Source of the DNA: Cladopsammia gracilis
Lineage: Eukaryota; Cnidaria; Anthozoa; Scleractinia; Dendrophylliidae
Direction of reading: 5' to 3'
DNA: 64,000 nt
Assembly: GCA_022457155.1 (NCBI GenBank)
Contig: JAJGOT010000476.1
Location: forward strand, 600,788 to 664,787
Position 1 is the first letter of the stretch. Every line of letters starts with the position of its first letter. This document shows, in pieces, positions 52,269 through 62,942 of the stretch. The position numbers and the translations under genes are program-made. The notes beneath the pieces were generated by a model. The model saw only the letters and a program-made list of their open reading frames with translations, did no database searches and had not been told where the DNA came from.

Positions 52269-53112
52269 AATATTGGCCCCACCAGTGGAATGCTGCTGAA
52301 TGGGCTGTTTGGCCCTAACAGAAGTCCTTTTCCTCGCTGACGCGGTCGCTTCGCTCCTTTTTTTGACCGGACCGCCGGGGCGGCTCGTGATTTTTTTTTC
52401 TGCCCATCCCAACAGGGTTTCGTCCCCAGTTGCCAATAAATGGGGTGGCGGTTCCTTTTGGTCGGCCCATACGCGGTGCCCCGCGGCCTTTTCCTTTCCC
52501 AAACATGTTTTTAACCATGTCAAGAGCCAGAGGAATACCAATAATTGCTAATATAGCACCCAATGCTCCACCTGATTGTTTTGGTGTTGGATTTATCACT
52601 AATCTGCCTCCCGATTGAAGGGCATTCAAAATTTCTTGTTTCTGTTTATTTGTCAGCAAATGTTTATAGTCAATCAGTTTCTGAATTTTATCTTGCGGGA
52701 TGAGAAACCCACCCGTTTGTCCGCTCCCGCTTATCTTTTTAACGACCTGACTTGCTCCTTCACTCGCTAAACCAGCCAATGCTGATAAACCAAGTGTTTT
52801 AGCCAGGGTGTGTGCTAATGTTTTCACTAACGGAATAACAGCAGAAAATAAAATACCGCCTTGCCTCATGACTTTTTTAATTTGTGTTTTAGATATTTTA
52901 ATCTCAACTCCATTTCCAAGGGATGCCGCTTCATTGATTCTTTTAATTTGATTGGCTGTAAGCACTAATTCACCATTTCCTCTTGTTTGATTTGAATTTA
53001 ATCTAAGCGTGATAGGGCTGTTTGTTTTATATGCTCTTGCAAGCTTGTATTTTTGCCCTTCAGATAAATTTACTTTATATGGACGATATGTTGTAATTTT
53101 AAATGATAACAT
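52265..53112 (-). pseudogene. pX-like membrane-active minor capsid protein (V)
   Basis: ATG 53112 (MLSFKITTYRPY). LSEGQKYKLARAY repeat, hydrophobic Ala/Leu-rich middle (TLAKTLGLSALAGLA), LLTNKQKQEILNALQSGGRL second repeat, GIPLALDMVKNMFGKGKG, basic tail. Frameshift in the G/A-rich stretch near 52330-52400, after which the conserved end (IPLVGPIL) is read to 52265-52267. Confidence 0.6.
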
Positions 53113-53125
53113 ATGTTTTTTTAAA

Positions 53126-54358
53126 TTATACAATAACCAATTCATTCCCAATTTTATCAATTTTCACTTCTTCTTCATAAAGAACTATCGCATGTACGTT
53201 AAAGTTTGCAGCTGCATCTGCGGTCAATCTATACCTGAATATCAACTGCTTGGGATCTCTTGTCGGTTTTTCAGTTTGATAAGTAAGATCGAAATAAATT
53301 AGCGGATAAATAGACTTGAAATTAGCCAGATTCAGCTGTGTTCCAGTGTTGTAGTCATTTTTCCTCATTGCAAAAGCCATGACATCCAGGAATATTCTTA
53401 CTTTTGATTCACTGTCGTACTCTGTTTCCGGGTAAAACACACCATTTCCATACTCTAATCGACAGTTCGATAAGGATGAGCCGTTATCTGCCTCATTCAG
53501 CTTGAAAGTATCCATAAGATAAGGGTTATCTTCTGCAGGGTCATCATTGGGTGGGGTTGTTCTTTTCAAATAAATGAAAACATGTTTAACATTATCAATA
53601 CTTGCAGATAGCTGGAAGAATCCTGATGACTGCGTCGGAGATGATTTTGCATACATCTCCCTTAAATATTTTCATTGTGTTTCTTTCAGGAATGCGCTGA
53701 CAAATTTGTCGTTAAGAGAATCTTTGAGTGTCAGTCTGGGAACCCAAAGCAATAACCCATTCACAACAACTCTTCCAGCATCAACGCCATTAACCATATG
53801 AATTAATTCCCCAACATTATCTTCGAAAAAGGAACAACGATTCAGGGGAATAAGCGTATTAATGTTCTTTGCACCACCGTTTCCATTGTCTTGAACTGCT
53901 TGAGATTGTATTCGCCGAGCTTCAAATCCTCTATTAGCATCAGCTGTTGTTCTATTCGTATTCAAATACCAGAAACTGTTCTTGGCTACTGATCTGCTGA
54001 AGTCATAGGAGTATTATAACAAATTTTTAGTGAAACAGACTTTATGCAGATTATTAGTATCATAAACAATCTTTCCAACAGATTTAATTGTCAGGTGTTG
54101 AATCAGGGAATGAGCACCGTTTATAACGGTTATTCTATCGGCTGCTGCATACCCAGCACCGTCTGCTAATTTCTGGAGTTGAAATTGCACTTCAAAATAA
54201 GCATTATACCAATCGCAAAATGCCGATCTATCATTAATTGTGAATTTATAATCATTTTTTTGTTGAGGTTGTCCATTAGCTGGAGCTCTAATTACACTAT
54301 CCAGCTGGAAGCGCACTAATTCATTTCTTTGTAAATATTCACTCGATCTAAAAGCCAT
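53126..54358 (-). pseudogene. major capsid protein, double jelly-roll (V)
   Basis: Three open parts: 54014-54358 (start MAFRSSEYLQRNELVRFQLD), 53672-53965, and 53126-53656. Relative to W there is a deletion of about 60 bp near 53815 and shifts near 54010 and 53660. C-terminus IGNELVIV at 53126, 13 bases before the pX-like ATG. Confidence 0.75.
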
Positions 54359-54369
54359 TTTATATTATT

Positions 54370-54768
54370 TTATTTTCTTTTTCGAAATCTTATTCCTTGC
54401 CCAGATATTAATCTGTTCAATATTTCATCAGCACTCTCTCCGTTACTTGATCGTGATCTTGACCGCGTTGGTTGAGATTGAGATTGAGGTGTTCGCGCCT
54501 GTTTTCCCTTTCTCATATTGCCCAGTTTTTTCAGTATCAGATCACCAGATTTTTCTACCATTTTTTTGGCTATTTTATCTCCAGCGTGAGAAATACCTGA
54601 TTCCAATGCTTTTTTCGCGACAGGTTTCGCGAATTTCTTGAAAACTGCTGAGGCTACAGCTCTCATTGGTTTAAAAATATTATCAACAATGACACCGGAT
54701 CCTTTGTGTCGGAAAACAAACCGCCCTAATTTCGGGTTATAATAACGCGAGAATTCATAACTTTTCAT
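54370..54768 (-). CDS. small basic virion-type protein (V)
   Basis: 132 aa, intact: YNPKLGRFVFRHKGSGVIVD, helical Ala/Lys part, Gln/Arg/Ser tail and RFRKRK end. ATG overlaps the penton TGA. Not recognised beyond its homologues here. Confidence 0.55.
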   Translation of the reverse strand: MKSYEFSRYYNPKLGRFVFRHKGSGVIVDNIFKPMRAVASAVFKKFAKPVAKKALESGISHAGDKIAKKMVEKSGDLILKKLGNMRKGKQARTPQSQSQPTRSRSRSSNGESADEILNRLISGQGIRFRKRK

Positions 54769-55541
54769 TTTATTACCTTTTTCAATATTAATGAGAATGC
54801 TGTATCAGCCCCATTCAGGTTGATTAATCTGCGTTTTCCGTCAGTGATATAGATTCGAATGGAGCTAATTGTGTTTTTATTCACAGGACTGAACATCACT
54901 CTCATGGGTTCAAGAGTAAAACTATATGGTGCCTGCAGAACAGATGTTGAAAAGGAATAAATGATATCAGTATCTTCCCCATCAACAAGTGAATCACTTG
55001 TCAAATCACAATGAATGTTCAACATATCAGTATCTTGACTCAAATTTAGCACTCTGGGGCCAATATTAACTTTATCCTTCAGAATCGTTTTGTCAAAGCC
55101 AATGAGTTCGTTAAAATTACTTTGAGTCAGATCCAGTTGATAATTTTCATCCAGTGTTATTGTTACTCTGAAGGTTGTGGGATTAAAAACCAGGTTGATT
55201 GGGAATTTATCCTTTTCCTCAGGGACTGGGCCTGTTGAGCTGTGAATAAAAGCATTAATCTCTTTATACTCCCAAACTCCAGCAGGGAAGGTGATATCAT
55301 GAAATGTTTTCCCGCCGTCAGAGCTGTATCTGATTAATTGATTATTGTATCCAGCATTGATGTTATACCAAGTAAAACTCATATTGATTATTCTGTAAAG
55401 CCCAACAACATATTGTGCATTTCGGTCCAAAACAATTGGTTTATTGAATTCAGTTGTGAAATTTTCTGGTTTGTTGCGGCCGTTCTTAACAGCGTAGGAT
55501 GATAAAACAATCTCTCTTTCAATTAAATTTTCAGTCTGCAT
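54765..55541 (-). CDS. penton-like minor capsid protein (V), intact
   Basis: ATG 55541 (MQTENLIEREIVLSSYA); an earlier ATG at 55577 would overlap the PPxY gene. About 258 aa, beta-rich: MSFTWYNINAGYNNQLIRYS, FPINLVFNPTTFRVTITLD, IYSFSTSVLQ. Single jelly-roll penton assignment from position between MCP and PPxY genes and size. Confidence 0.65.
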   Translation of the reverse strand: MQTENLIEREIVLSSYAVKNGRNKPENFTTEFNKPIVLDRNAQYVVGLYRIINMSFTWYNINAGYNNQLIRYSSDGGKTFHDITFPAGVWEYKEINAFIHSSTGPVPEEKDKFPINLVFNPTTFRVTITLDENYQLDLTQSNFNELIGFDKTILKDKVNIGPRVLNLSQDTDMLNIHCDLTSDSLVDGEDTDIIYSFSTSVLQAPYSFTLEPMRVMFSPVNKNTISSIRIYITDGKRRLINLNGADTAFSLILKKVIK

Positions 55542-55542
55542 T

Positions 55543-56697
55543 TTATAGTTTGAAATACTTTTTGTAGATCGTATCATGTTGTGATCTATTTATCAATGCT
55601 TCTTTCAGAAGAACGTCGATAATTGCAACTCCAGTATTTCTTATGTCCAGGTTTGTATTCCCAGCAAGGATGGAGCCAATAATGACGTCAAGTTTCTGCA
55701 GAAGTTCTTTGGGATTGGAGAAAAAAGCGAACCGCCCCACCCCTTTTTCGGGCTCTGCTGATTCCAGCTCTCTGATTCCCGAGCCTGTCAATGTTTCTTT
55801 CTTCTTATTATAATGATAGAGGAAGTCATTTATAACTTGAAAATATTTATCTATCTTTTTATGCATTAGGTCTTTCGTCCCTTCATTTATTTCACCTCGA
55901 TTGAAGTCTTTTGTGATATTTGCCTTATACCCTTTCAGTTGATGTTTTCTATGATTTGCCCATCCGCTGTATTTGTTAATAATTCCTTTTTTCTGTCTTA
56001 CAGATAAACCTGGGGCATTTAAATTTTCATCCATTTCTTGATAAGTTGGTAAATCTTGCTGATGCAGTAAGAGATTCTTTCTACCATAAAATGTCTTTTT
56101 CTCCTTTTCTTCTTCGTCTCCTTCGTCTTCTTCGTCTTCTTCGTCTTCTTCGTCTTCTTCGTCTCCTTCGTCTTCATCATCTCCTTCGTCTTCTGTATCC
56201 AGAGCATATCCAGGGAATAAATCAGGATATAACTGTGAATAATCGGGTGGTTGATCATCACCATATGGCGGGAGTGAACTCGTTGACGGACCGGGTTGGC
56301 TGGTTCCAGGTTAGCTGATTTGCGGACCGATTTGCGGAGGTCCGATTTGTTTCTCTGCTTGTGGAGCAACAGTCGCCTCATCTGCATCAAACAGGCCGCC
56401 AACATCCATCTCTTCAAATGGGTCGATTTCCGGAAGATAATCTATACCTGGTTTAATTTTTTCTCTAACCGCTTTCTTTCTCCGAAGAAAGACCTGCGGC
56501 CTCACATTCGATGCAACAACATCATCTAATTTCGATGTTATGGGTTTAAATACTTTTTCATACCCAGTTTGACTTGTCTCTTCACCCAACTTTTTCTGGG
56601 TGATTGCATCATGAACGTAATTGATTTTATTTCCCAAAGCAGATTTGCTTTTTGCAATTTGTTGCCATTTCAATAAACTAATTTTATTACTTTTCAT
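55543..56697 (-). pseudogene. acidic PPxY-motif protein (V)
   Basis: ATG 56697 (MKSNKISLLKW). Stop at 56311-56313 in the GC-palindrome region, then readable acidic centre with QPPDYSQLYPDLFPGY (PPxY) and an Asp/Glu run of about 30 residues (56105-56180), then an open C-terminal domain 55543-56034 (FSNPKELLQKLDVIIGSILA). Stop lies one base before the penton ATG. Confidence 0.6.
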
Positions 56698-56738
56698 ATA
56701 TAATTTGGGATGGACAACAAGATGTACTACATAATAAA
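56698..56738. promoter_or_regulatory. 41-bp divergent promoter (V)
   Basis: Shorter version of 13361-13415: TATATAATTTGGGATG and ACATAATAAAATG kept, 14 bases between them lost. Confidence 0.5.
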
Positions 56739-57133
56739 ATGAAGATTCCAAATTATGATTTCAATGATCACATAATCAATTATAGACAACTGCATTCTTT
56801 CATGCCAAATCAAAATTTCAGAATGCTAATCTGTGGCCCTTCGGGATCGGGGAAAACAAATGTTCTTCTGGATATGATTTTTCGGCTTTTGTATTATGAT
56901 AAGGTCTATCTCTATGCGAAAAATCTTGAACAATCCAAATATCAGCAGATGCTGAAAACATTTCGTCCAATCAGCAAAGAAGCTGGGTATGACGTCGTGG
57001 AAGCGAGTCCCGATGAAATCCTGCCCGTTTCTGAATTATCCGATAATAATCCAAAAATAGTTATATTTGACGATTTTGTTTGCGAAAAGAATCAAAAGCC
57101 ATTGATCGATTATTTTATCAGAGGCAGACATAG
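56739..57133 (+). pseudogene. packaging ATPase, fused to fibre (V)
   Basis: Walker A GPSGSGKTN and Walker B VIFDDF intact; sequence stops after DYFIRGRH where the fibre begins in the same frame. About 65 C-terminal residues, including the sensor block, are deleted, so it cannot be functional as an ATPase. Confidence 0.85.
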
Positions 57134-58894
57134 TCAAAGTCAAAGAGGAAAAGATGGGTTGCCAGGCGTTGGTTTCAAGCTGACACCCGCGGGGGATTAT
57201 GATATTCAAAACAAAAAATTGACCAATGTTGCCGAAGGCGTTGACAATGATGACGCAATCACAAAGCATCAAGCTGACACGCTTGAAACAAGTCTCGAAA
57301 ACAAATTAACGCAATTGTAGGCAGATTCTCTTCAGGTTGATGGTTCCTCACATATGACTGGGGATCTTGACCTTCGAGGGCAAAACCTCATTAACCCCGG
57401 GGAAATAAAAATGAATCGCAAACTGATCACAAATCTGGGCACGGATGAAAACAATGACCTTTCTGCTGTCAATATGATCACTCTGAAAACATTCCACCCT
57501 GATGCTCCTGAACCAACGCATGAAGTCACGAAGGCTATTGATTTAAAAGGACTTTTCAACGTGGAAAACTCAAAACAACAAACATGGCATGATTTGGGAG
57601 CACATTATAACAATCTTGTTTCTTATAATGACGTCAAGAATATCTTTCTCAGCCGCAAAGAGGCGTTTCCAATGGAGACTAGTTTGGATATGGGAAATCA
57701 CACCATTTTCAATGTGAAAGATCCAACTGTTGCCGATCAAGGCGCAAACAAAAGGTATGTGGACGACCAATCCAATAAAAAACTTTCATTGGAAGGTGGG
57801 ACAATGACTGGAAACCTGGATATGAATTCACAACAAATCAATAATATTGCAGCGCCAACTCTTGAACATCTACCAACGCCAAAATCTTATGTGGATAGAG
57901 AACTTAATCTCAAGATAGGAGATGTGGTAGTCCACACGACAGAATTAGAAGAGAAGCTCAAAAAATACGTTGATGACTCGCATATCACGTCAAACTCTCG
58001 TCCGAAAGATGAATTCCGGTATCTGATGGAAGACATTGATGAATCCAGCTCTGAGCATGATATAACAGTAACTGGAATCAATGATTTTTCAAGTTCACCG
58101 CATTTATTCAATAAGAAGGCATATGATTTGACAATAACCAAAGACGACAGCAATCTTTTTTTCTGGGATACTTGGTTTCAATATGTATAAATTGCCAGAG
58201 GGAGAATCCACTATTTGCATTGAATCCTTTCCCGCTTCAATGAATAACGTTAGCGTTAACGTCGTGAGGACAAGCCTGAATATCGGTCAACAAACAACAA
58301 CGAAGTTGTCTACTTATACAAGATCCATCGTCCATATGCATAAATGGAAGATCTCCCCACCTGAGTATATATATTTGGATTTGAAATGGCAAGGAACCGC
58401 TGAATCCAGCGGAGCTGGCGGCGAAGCCGAATCAACTCCAGAAGGAAATGCAAAGTTGATCGTATATGGGATCAAGGGTTCTCATGACGATGTTCCTACT
58501 GATGTTTATGATTGGCCTTTCATTTTCGAAAATCAAAAGATGGTCATGCAAACTAATTTGGATATGAATGGCCATCAGCTTATTGGCAATAAATCATCTT
58601 TTTTCTTGAGTGGATTTAATGGAGGATCCAGCATTATATATCAAATTTAATGGCGATGATGATGATTTAATTATTCCTATTAAGTGTAAATTAAAGGCAG
58701 TTTTTGCTGAAATTTTGAATAGAAACCAAAAAGTTTATCCACCCATTACTGTTGAAATTATGAAAAGAAATTTCACATCAACCACAGGTGGAAGAAAACA
58801 AAAAATACAGACTGATCTCTCATTGAATGAATGGGATGCTATACAAGTCAGACCCATTGAAGGAAAAACCAATAAAATTGAATTTTTGAGTTAG
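57134..58894 (+). pseudogene. collagen-like fibre protein (V)
   Basis: Continues the ATPase frame from QRGKDGLPGVGFKLTP. In-frame TAG at 57318-57320, then open to 58190. It has an extra fibre repeat (GGTMTGNLDMNSQQINNI) absent from W. Frameshifts near 58160-58190 and 58610-58650. The head end (58610-58894) differs from W and X. GC element at 58402-58432 shared with X PLA2. Confidence 0.75.
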
Positions 58895-58915
58895 TTTATT
58901 GTTTGAGGTCTAAAA

Positions 58916-59029
58916 ATGGCCTTTGAAATAAAAATAGACACCCAAAAACTGAAAGAAATAAAGGAACAGATTCTAGCGTTCATAGAAACCCTGAAGAAAC
59001 TTTTTTCCTGCCATAAAAATGCAAGATAG
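58916..59029 (+). CDS. 37-aa amphipathic peptide (V)
   Basis: MAFEIKIDTQKLKEIKEQIL then LKKLFSCHKN. Intact; longest version. The SLATT-like ATG at 59019 lies inside its 3' end. Confidence 0.7.
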   Translation: MAFEIKIDTQKLKEIKEQILAFIETLKKLFSCHKNAR

Positions 59030-59512
59030 TTACACCAAAAGAGATTTATTTAATTTCAATCATATTGATCCAACCCTTTCTGAGGAGAAGTTGAAGAATT
59101 GAAACAGCTATATGCTTTTTATCATAAAAAATGTTGGTGCTGCCGAAAAGCACAAATAAAATATAAGAAAATGAATTTGGGATTAACGCTTAGTTCTACT
59201 CTTTTAGTTGTTACAGGAACAATTGTAGGAGGAGTTACATTGAATCCAATTATTCTGGGGGTAATAAATGGTGCTGGGTTATTCCTGAAGACTTTTCAGG
59301 AAATGAAAAACTTAAGAAGAAAGATTGAGAGAAGTCAATTTGCAATGACAAAGTATGAAAATATTTTGACTGAATTGAGAGCGTATCTCCGAGGGGACTT
59401 TTTTGATTCACAAGAATTCATAAATGCTATGAAAGTTGTCGATGGAATTGTAGCAGATCTGTGTTTGAATTTAAAGAAATATGAAAAAGATTATGAAACA
59501 TCTTTAAAATGA
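59019..59512 (+). pseudogene. SLATT-like two-TM protein (V)
   Basis: Frame from ATG 59019 is lost by a missing base near 59088; the rest is open (59099-59512): KKCWCCRKAQIKYKK, LGLTLSSTLLVVTGT hydrophobic pair, YENILTELRAYLRG. TGA overlaps the acidic ATG. Confidence 0.6.
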
Positions 59513-59715
59513 GTACTTTGGAAAGTTGGCCTGACCATCAAGGTGGTCAGTGGTACGATTCTCAAGATGAAAACCTAGAAAATGAATTGGATTCAGATTG
59601 GGAACCAGAAGATGATGTTGAAGCAGATCCAGATTGGACGCCAGAAAACCCAGTTTTGGTTTGGGAAGATTCTGAAACAGAGTGCCCAACTTGTGAATCT
59701 TCGGATGAGAATTAA
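59509..59715 (+). CDS. 68-aa acidic CxxC protein (V)
   Basis: Intact. Same body as W (DWTPENPVLVWEDSE, CPTCESSDEN) but lacks W's palindrome and has its own, CTGACCA-TCAAGG-TGGTCAG at 59531-59550, adding six residues nearer the start. Confidence 0.6.
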   Translation: MSTLESWPDHQGGQWYDSQDENLENELDSDWEPEDDVEADPDWTPENPVLVWEDSETECPTCESSDEN

Positions 59716-59743
59716 ATTATTAAAGGTTGTCCTTTAATAATTT
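59714..59743. terminator. 13-bp hairpin between acidic and SSB genes (V)
   Basis: AAATTATTAAAGG pairs with CCTTTAATAATTT around TTGT. Same place as W, one base pair changed on both sides and a different loop. Confidence 0.65.
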
Positions 59744-59749
59744 CTTCAT

Positions 59750-60400
59750 TTAATTTCCGCAGCAAGAAAGATCATTAGTGTCGTTAACTACAAGACCCTC
59801 ATCCTCATACTCATCGAAATAACTCTGAGGCTGAACTATTTCTTTCACAAGAACTTCTTTAACTACGACAGAGATAGAGGAGATATTACCTAGAAATACT
59901 TGGCGCAATCTAACTACAAGCAGACCGTCTAGAGGGATACCTATAAAGTCATGTGGATTGGTTTTGGTTTTTGTTTTTTCGGCTATTTCTTTGGAAAATG
60001 GGCAATTGATTCGGCCATCTTTGTTGACATAGAGTTTAGCATAAAGCTTTTGCGTGTCACTCTGGTCTTCTTTCACAATCTGCAGGGAATCTGGTTGAAT
60101 TCTGAGTTTTGGATTCACTTTCTTGAGTGCTGGTTGTTTGGCCTTGGTTAGTTGCTGAATCTTGGTTTGCATTTCTTCGAACATTTGCTGAGATTTTTCA
60201 TCGAGAGTGAACCCCAGGGAATAATTTGATTTGTCTATCTTGTGTTCCCATATTTTCATTCGACCTTCGAGAAAAATATCAAGTGGCTTGTTGTCCTCAT
60301 ATTGAATTGGGAGAACGGTGAATGAAAACTGCCCTGATTTCTTTGTTTCTGGTTCTGAGAGCTGGATCTGCTGGATATTATAATTAAACTTGGTTATCAT
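59750..60400 (-). CDS. putative single-strand DNA-binding protein (V)
   Basis: ATG 60400 (MITKFNYNIQQIQL), chosen because it aligns with W; the frame is open further upstream to 60586, but that part matches the operator region and is not conserved as protein. About 216 aa, same blocks and acidic tail as W. Confidence 0.5.
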   Translation of the reverse strand: MITKFNYNIQQIQLSEPETKKSGQFSFTVLPIQYEDNKPLDIFLEGRMKIWEHKIDKSNYSLGFTLDEKSQQMFEEMQTKIQQLTKAKQPALKKVNPKLRIQPDSLQIVKEDQSDTQKLYAKLYVNKDGRINCPFSKEIAEKTKTKTNPHDFIGIPLDGLLVVRLRQVFLGNISSISVVVKEVLVKEIVQPQSYFDEYEDEGLVVNDTNDLSCCGN

Positions 60401-60997
60401 TTTAAATAGAGAAAAAATAATATTTTTGTGAAATGTTCTCATCTTTCTATTTCTCAGGAAAGATTGATATAAGAGTCTCCGCAATATGATAGAATCTTCC
60501 TTACGGGTAAAAAGAGGGTAGATGCAGAATATAAGAAAATAAAGTATTCTGGAAAAGATAATAAGATCTTTCATCTTATATCCCATGTATCCTTTTCAAA
60601 CTTTATTTTGTTATTATTGAATAATGGTCTTTTTACCCTGGGATTAAGTCTTATTTTACGGGTAAAAAGAAGGTAGATGAAGAATATAAGAAAATAAAGT
60701 CTGAAGATAATAGATCTCTATATCCCTATATCCCTTTCCTGAGAATACCGAATATATTGATATATTATTGAATAATGGTCTTTTTACCCCTGAAATGATG
60801 ATACTCCCCTCCCATTTCACGGTTAAAAAGACCGTTATGGAATAATATCTAAATAATCTATTTCTATTCTGAGAACAATGTCAATATATTTTCATTTATC
60901 TTCTCCTGAGAATACTGAATATATTGATATATTATTGAATAATGGTCTTTTTACCCGTAAAATGAAAAAAATATCCCTGTGTTTGGCAGCATTGAAA
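60401..60997. promoter_or_regulatory. operator array (V)
   Basis: Counterpart of 18378-18883 with the SR-rich regulator gene deleted. Six GGTCTTTTTACCC-type sites at 60503 (minus), 60626 (plus), 60658 (minus), 60777 (plus), 60819 (minus) and 60944 (plus). The sites stay recognisable although the spacers changed. Confidence 0.6.
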
Positions 60998-61654
60998 ATG
61001 GTGGTTTCAATTAAAATAACTTCCGATGATTTTGAACAAGTATTTCCATCTGTATCTGCTGCTTCTCGCGCTTTGAAAGTCGATAAAAAGACTATTCCCC
61101 ATGCTTTGCAAACGGGGAAACTCAAATTCAAGCGCCGAAGTGATGGGAAACAGTTTAAAATTGAAATAGGTGATAAAGTTTCACTCGCTGTTGAAGAATC
61201 CCTCAGAGTTACCAGGGCAAAATTAGAACAATGTCAACAAAAACTCAGAAGTGGCAGATATGTTTTTCCCAAGAGACGGAGACGGAGATTGCAACCAAAA
61301 CCCAAATCCAGAACAACTCCATAACAAATAGAGGAGTTTGAAAAGGGTTATCATGAGTTGAAGCCTGATGAGACGCCTTCCCTGTTTGTTGTTACAAAAG
61401 TCATAGTCACACATGAATTAAATGGAGAAATAGCTTTAATTGCCAATATGAAAGACTTCATTGAAAGATTTGATAATTATACTGAAAAAATAGGCGACAA
61501 AGACTGGGAAACGATACTTGAAGATCGATGCTCATCATTTCCGATTGATAATGAAAAAAATGTTGAAGAAAGGTGGATATCAAGTGGCTTCAGAAAGATG
61601 TTTGAAGCTATTATTCATGATAATAAAATTGCTGCCTTTGTTATGGCACATTAA
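60998..61654 (+). pseudogene. NUMOD1-type regulator (V)
   Basis: MVVSIKITSDDFEQVFPSVS, module SAASRALKVDKKTIPHAL, basic linker. One TAA (61321-61323) where W has GAA; the rest is open and collinear. After about 61628 the reading runs into host-like sequence, so the final residues are not original. Confidence 0.6.
61580..61628 (-). pseudogene. PolB 3'-end remnant (V)
   Basis: Minus strand reads NSFKHLSEAT before the stop, matching NSFKHLSGAT at the end of W's PolB. It marks the truncation point of V. Confidence 0.7.
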
Positions 61655-62173
61655 AATATATGACAAATGTTTCTTACGCGTGCGCATGTTTATCACGCAA
61701 AAGGAAGATTTTGTTGGGGGGAGGGGTGCGTGACTCGTTCCAGACCTTCCTCTGCTCGATTGATGGTGCAAGACTTACGAGAGAGTTGCTTTGTACTTCC
61801 GTTGATCGTTATAAAAGCAAGCGATATCGTTCGTTTGCTGTTGTAAAACAAAACGATACTGTAACAAGACTCGGCTGTTGGATTTGTGACACATCGATGG
61901 TCAATTTGATGCAGTTGCTGTGACATTCATCAATCGCTTCACTTTGACAAATCTCCAAGGTAAGCGCTCGATTGTCTGCAGCCGTTTCTGTGATTAGTTC
62001 AAAATACAACCATATGTTTCCCACATTTTCTTCGTTTTAGGAGACGTCTAGGAGGAAGTCATGATCATTTAAGGGAAATGGCTTTGCTTTGAAATTTATA
62101 TCCTTTGTATATCGCTACCGTGTGTGATTTTGTTGTGTTTACACAAGTAGTACAGCGAACTGAAACCAATAAT
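61632..62173 (+). repeat. host-like duplicated segment, copy A, with candidate promoter and small intron
   Basis: About 540 bp similar to 62943-63489. TATAAAAG at 61810-61817, candidate donor GTAAGC at 61960 and acceptor TTTTAG at 62040 (81-nt intron). Flanking parts are more similar between copies than the intron. No long ORF. Contains the short tail LLPLLWHIKI-stop at its start. Confidence 0.5.
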
Positions 62174-62942
62174 TAGGCAATTGGGCAATTTTTCTGATCA
62201 TGATTTTTTTTCTGTCTTGATGTTGTGCAAGAATTTTTATTAGGATTGTTCCATACTTGCTTTTTTCCATTGGCTCGCTGTACATTATTTTTTTCGTTAC
62301 TTTTCCTGTGCAGGGATTTATTTTTAATAATTGCCCAACCCCCCACCCCCTCCCCCTTAACAATAAAATGGTCTGTCCCAAAGAAGTACTTGAAGCGGGC
62401 TGTGGAATCTAAATGTGTATGTGGACTGGACTGTGCATATTGATAGATTCCAGATTGTATATTGTGAATTGCTAATATAAAACTCTAAAATGAAAACCGG
62501 GTGAAACTGAGACCAAACGAGCCAGTTTCGAAGCCCATCGGGCTCCTTGTTAACTGGCTCGTCGCTCTGCGACGAGTCAGTTCTTAAAATACCCTTTTCT
62601 TTTCTGTCGTGTCACCTGCCCCGGCAATCGTTTTTGCCGCGGCCAACACCGTACCTAGTTTACTTCCGGTTTTCTGAAATGACGTAATCAGTGATGTCAT
62701 CAAAGCGACGTCACGGCAGCGTCACGCGGTCACGCCGTAACGCCGCCAACCCCAACTCACACTACACTAACCTTTACCTTCAAGTCAACCTTATATTAGG
62801 CAAAGACGAAGCAGGGGCTTCCTTGTGGTACCGTTTACTTATAAAAGCAATTTGAAACAGAAACATGCTGTACATAGATGCGTATTAAGTGCAAGAGATA
62901 ATTCTTGGGAACATGCGGGTTCTCATCGTCTTGTTGCTTTAG
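62174..62942. other. host-like spacer with hairpin and CRE-like sites
   Basis: A 14-bp hairpin AACTGGCTCGTCGC/GCGACGAGTCAGTT at 62552-62582, ATGACGTAA near 62680 and GC-rich sequence to 62760. From about 62810 a plus frame ending LLWHIKI at about 62977 is open for some 50 codons and could be a last exon, not recognised. Confidence 0.4.

Larger units (their letters stand above)
49884..61628. mobile_element. Polinton-like element V (family 2), truncated
   Basis: Integrase to NUMOD-type regulator in the W order and orientation. The left end is lost at MITE copy 2. On the right, the minus-strand PolB is cut after its last about 14 codons at 61628, where host-like sequence begins. It lacks the SR-rich regulator and carries an ATPase-fibre deletion. 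Confidence 0.8.

Noticed and set aside
56046..56318. Leu/Arg repeat ORF
   Set aside because: Antisense of the Asp/Glu run in the PPxY gene.
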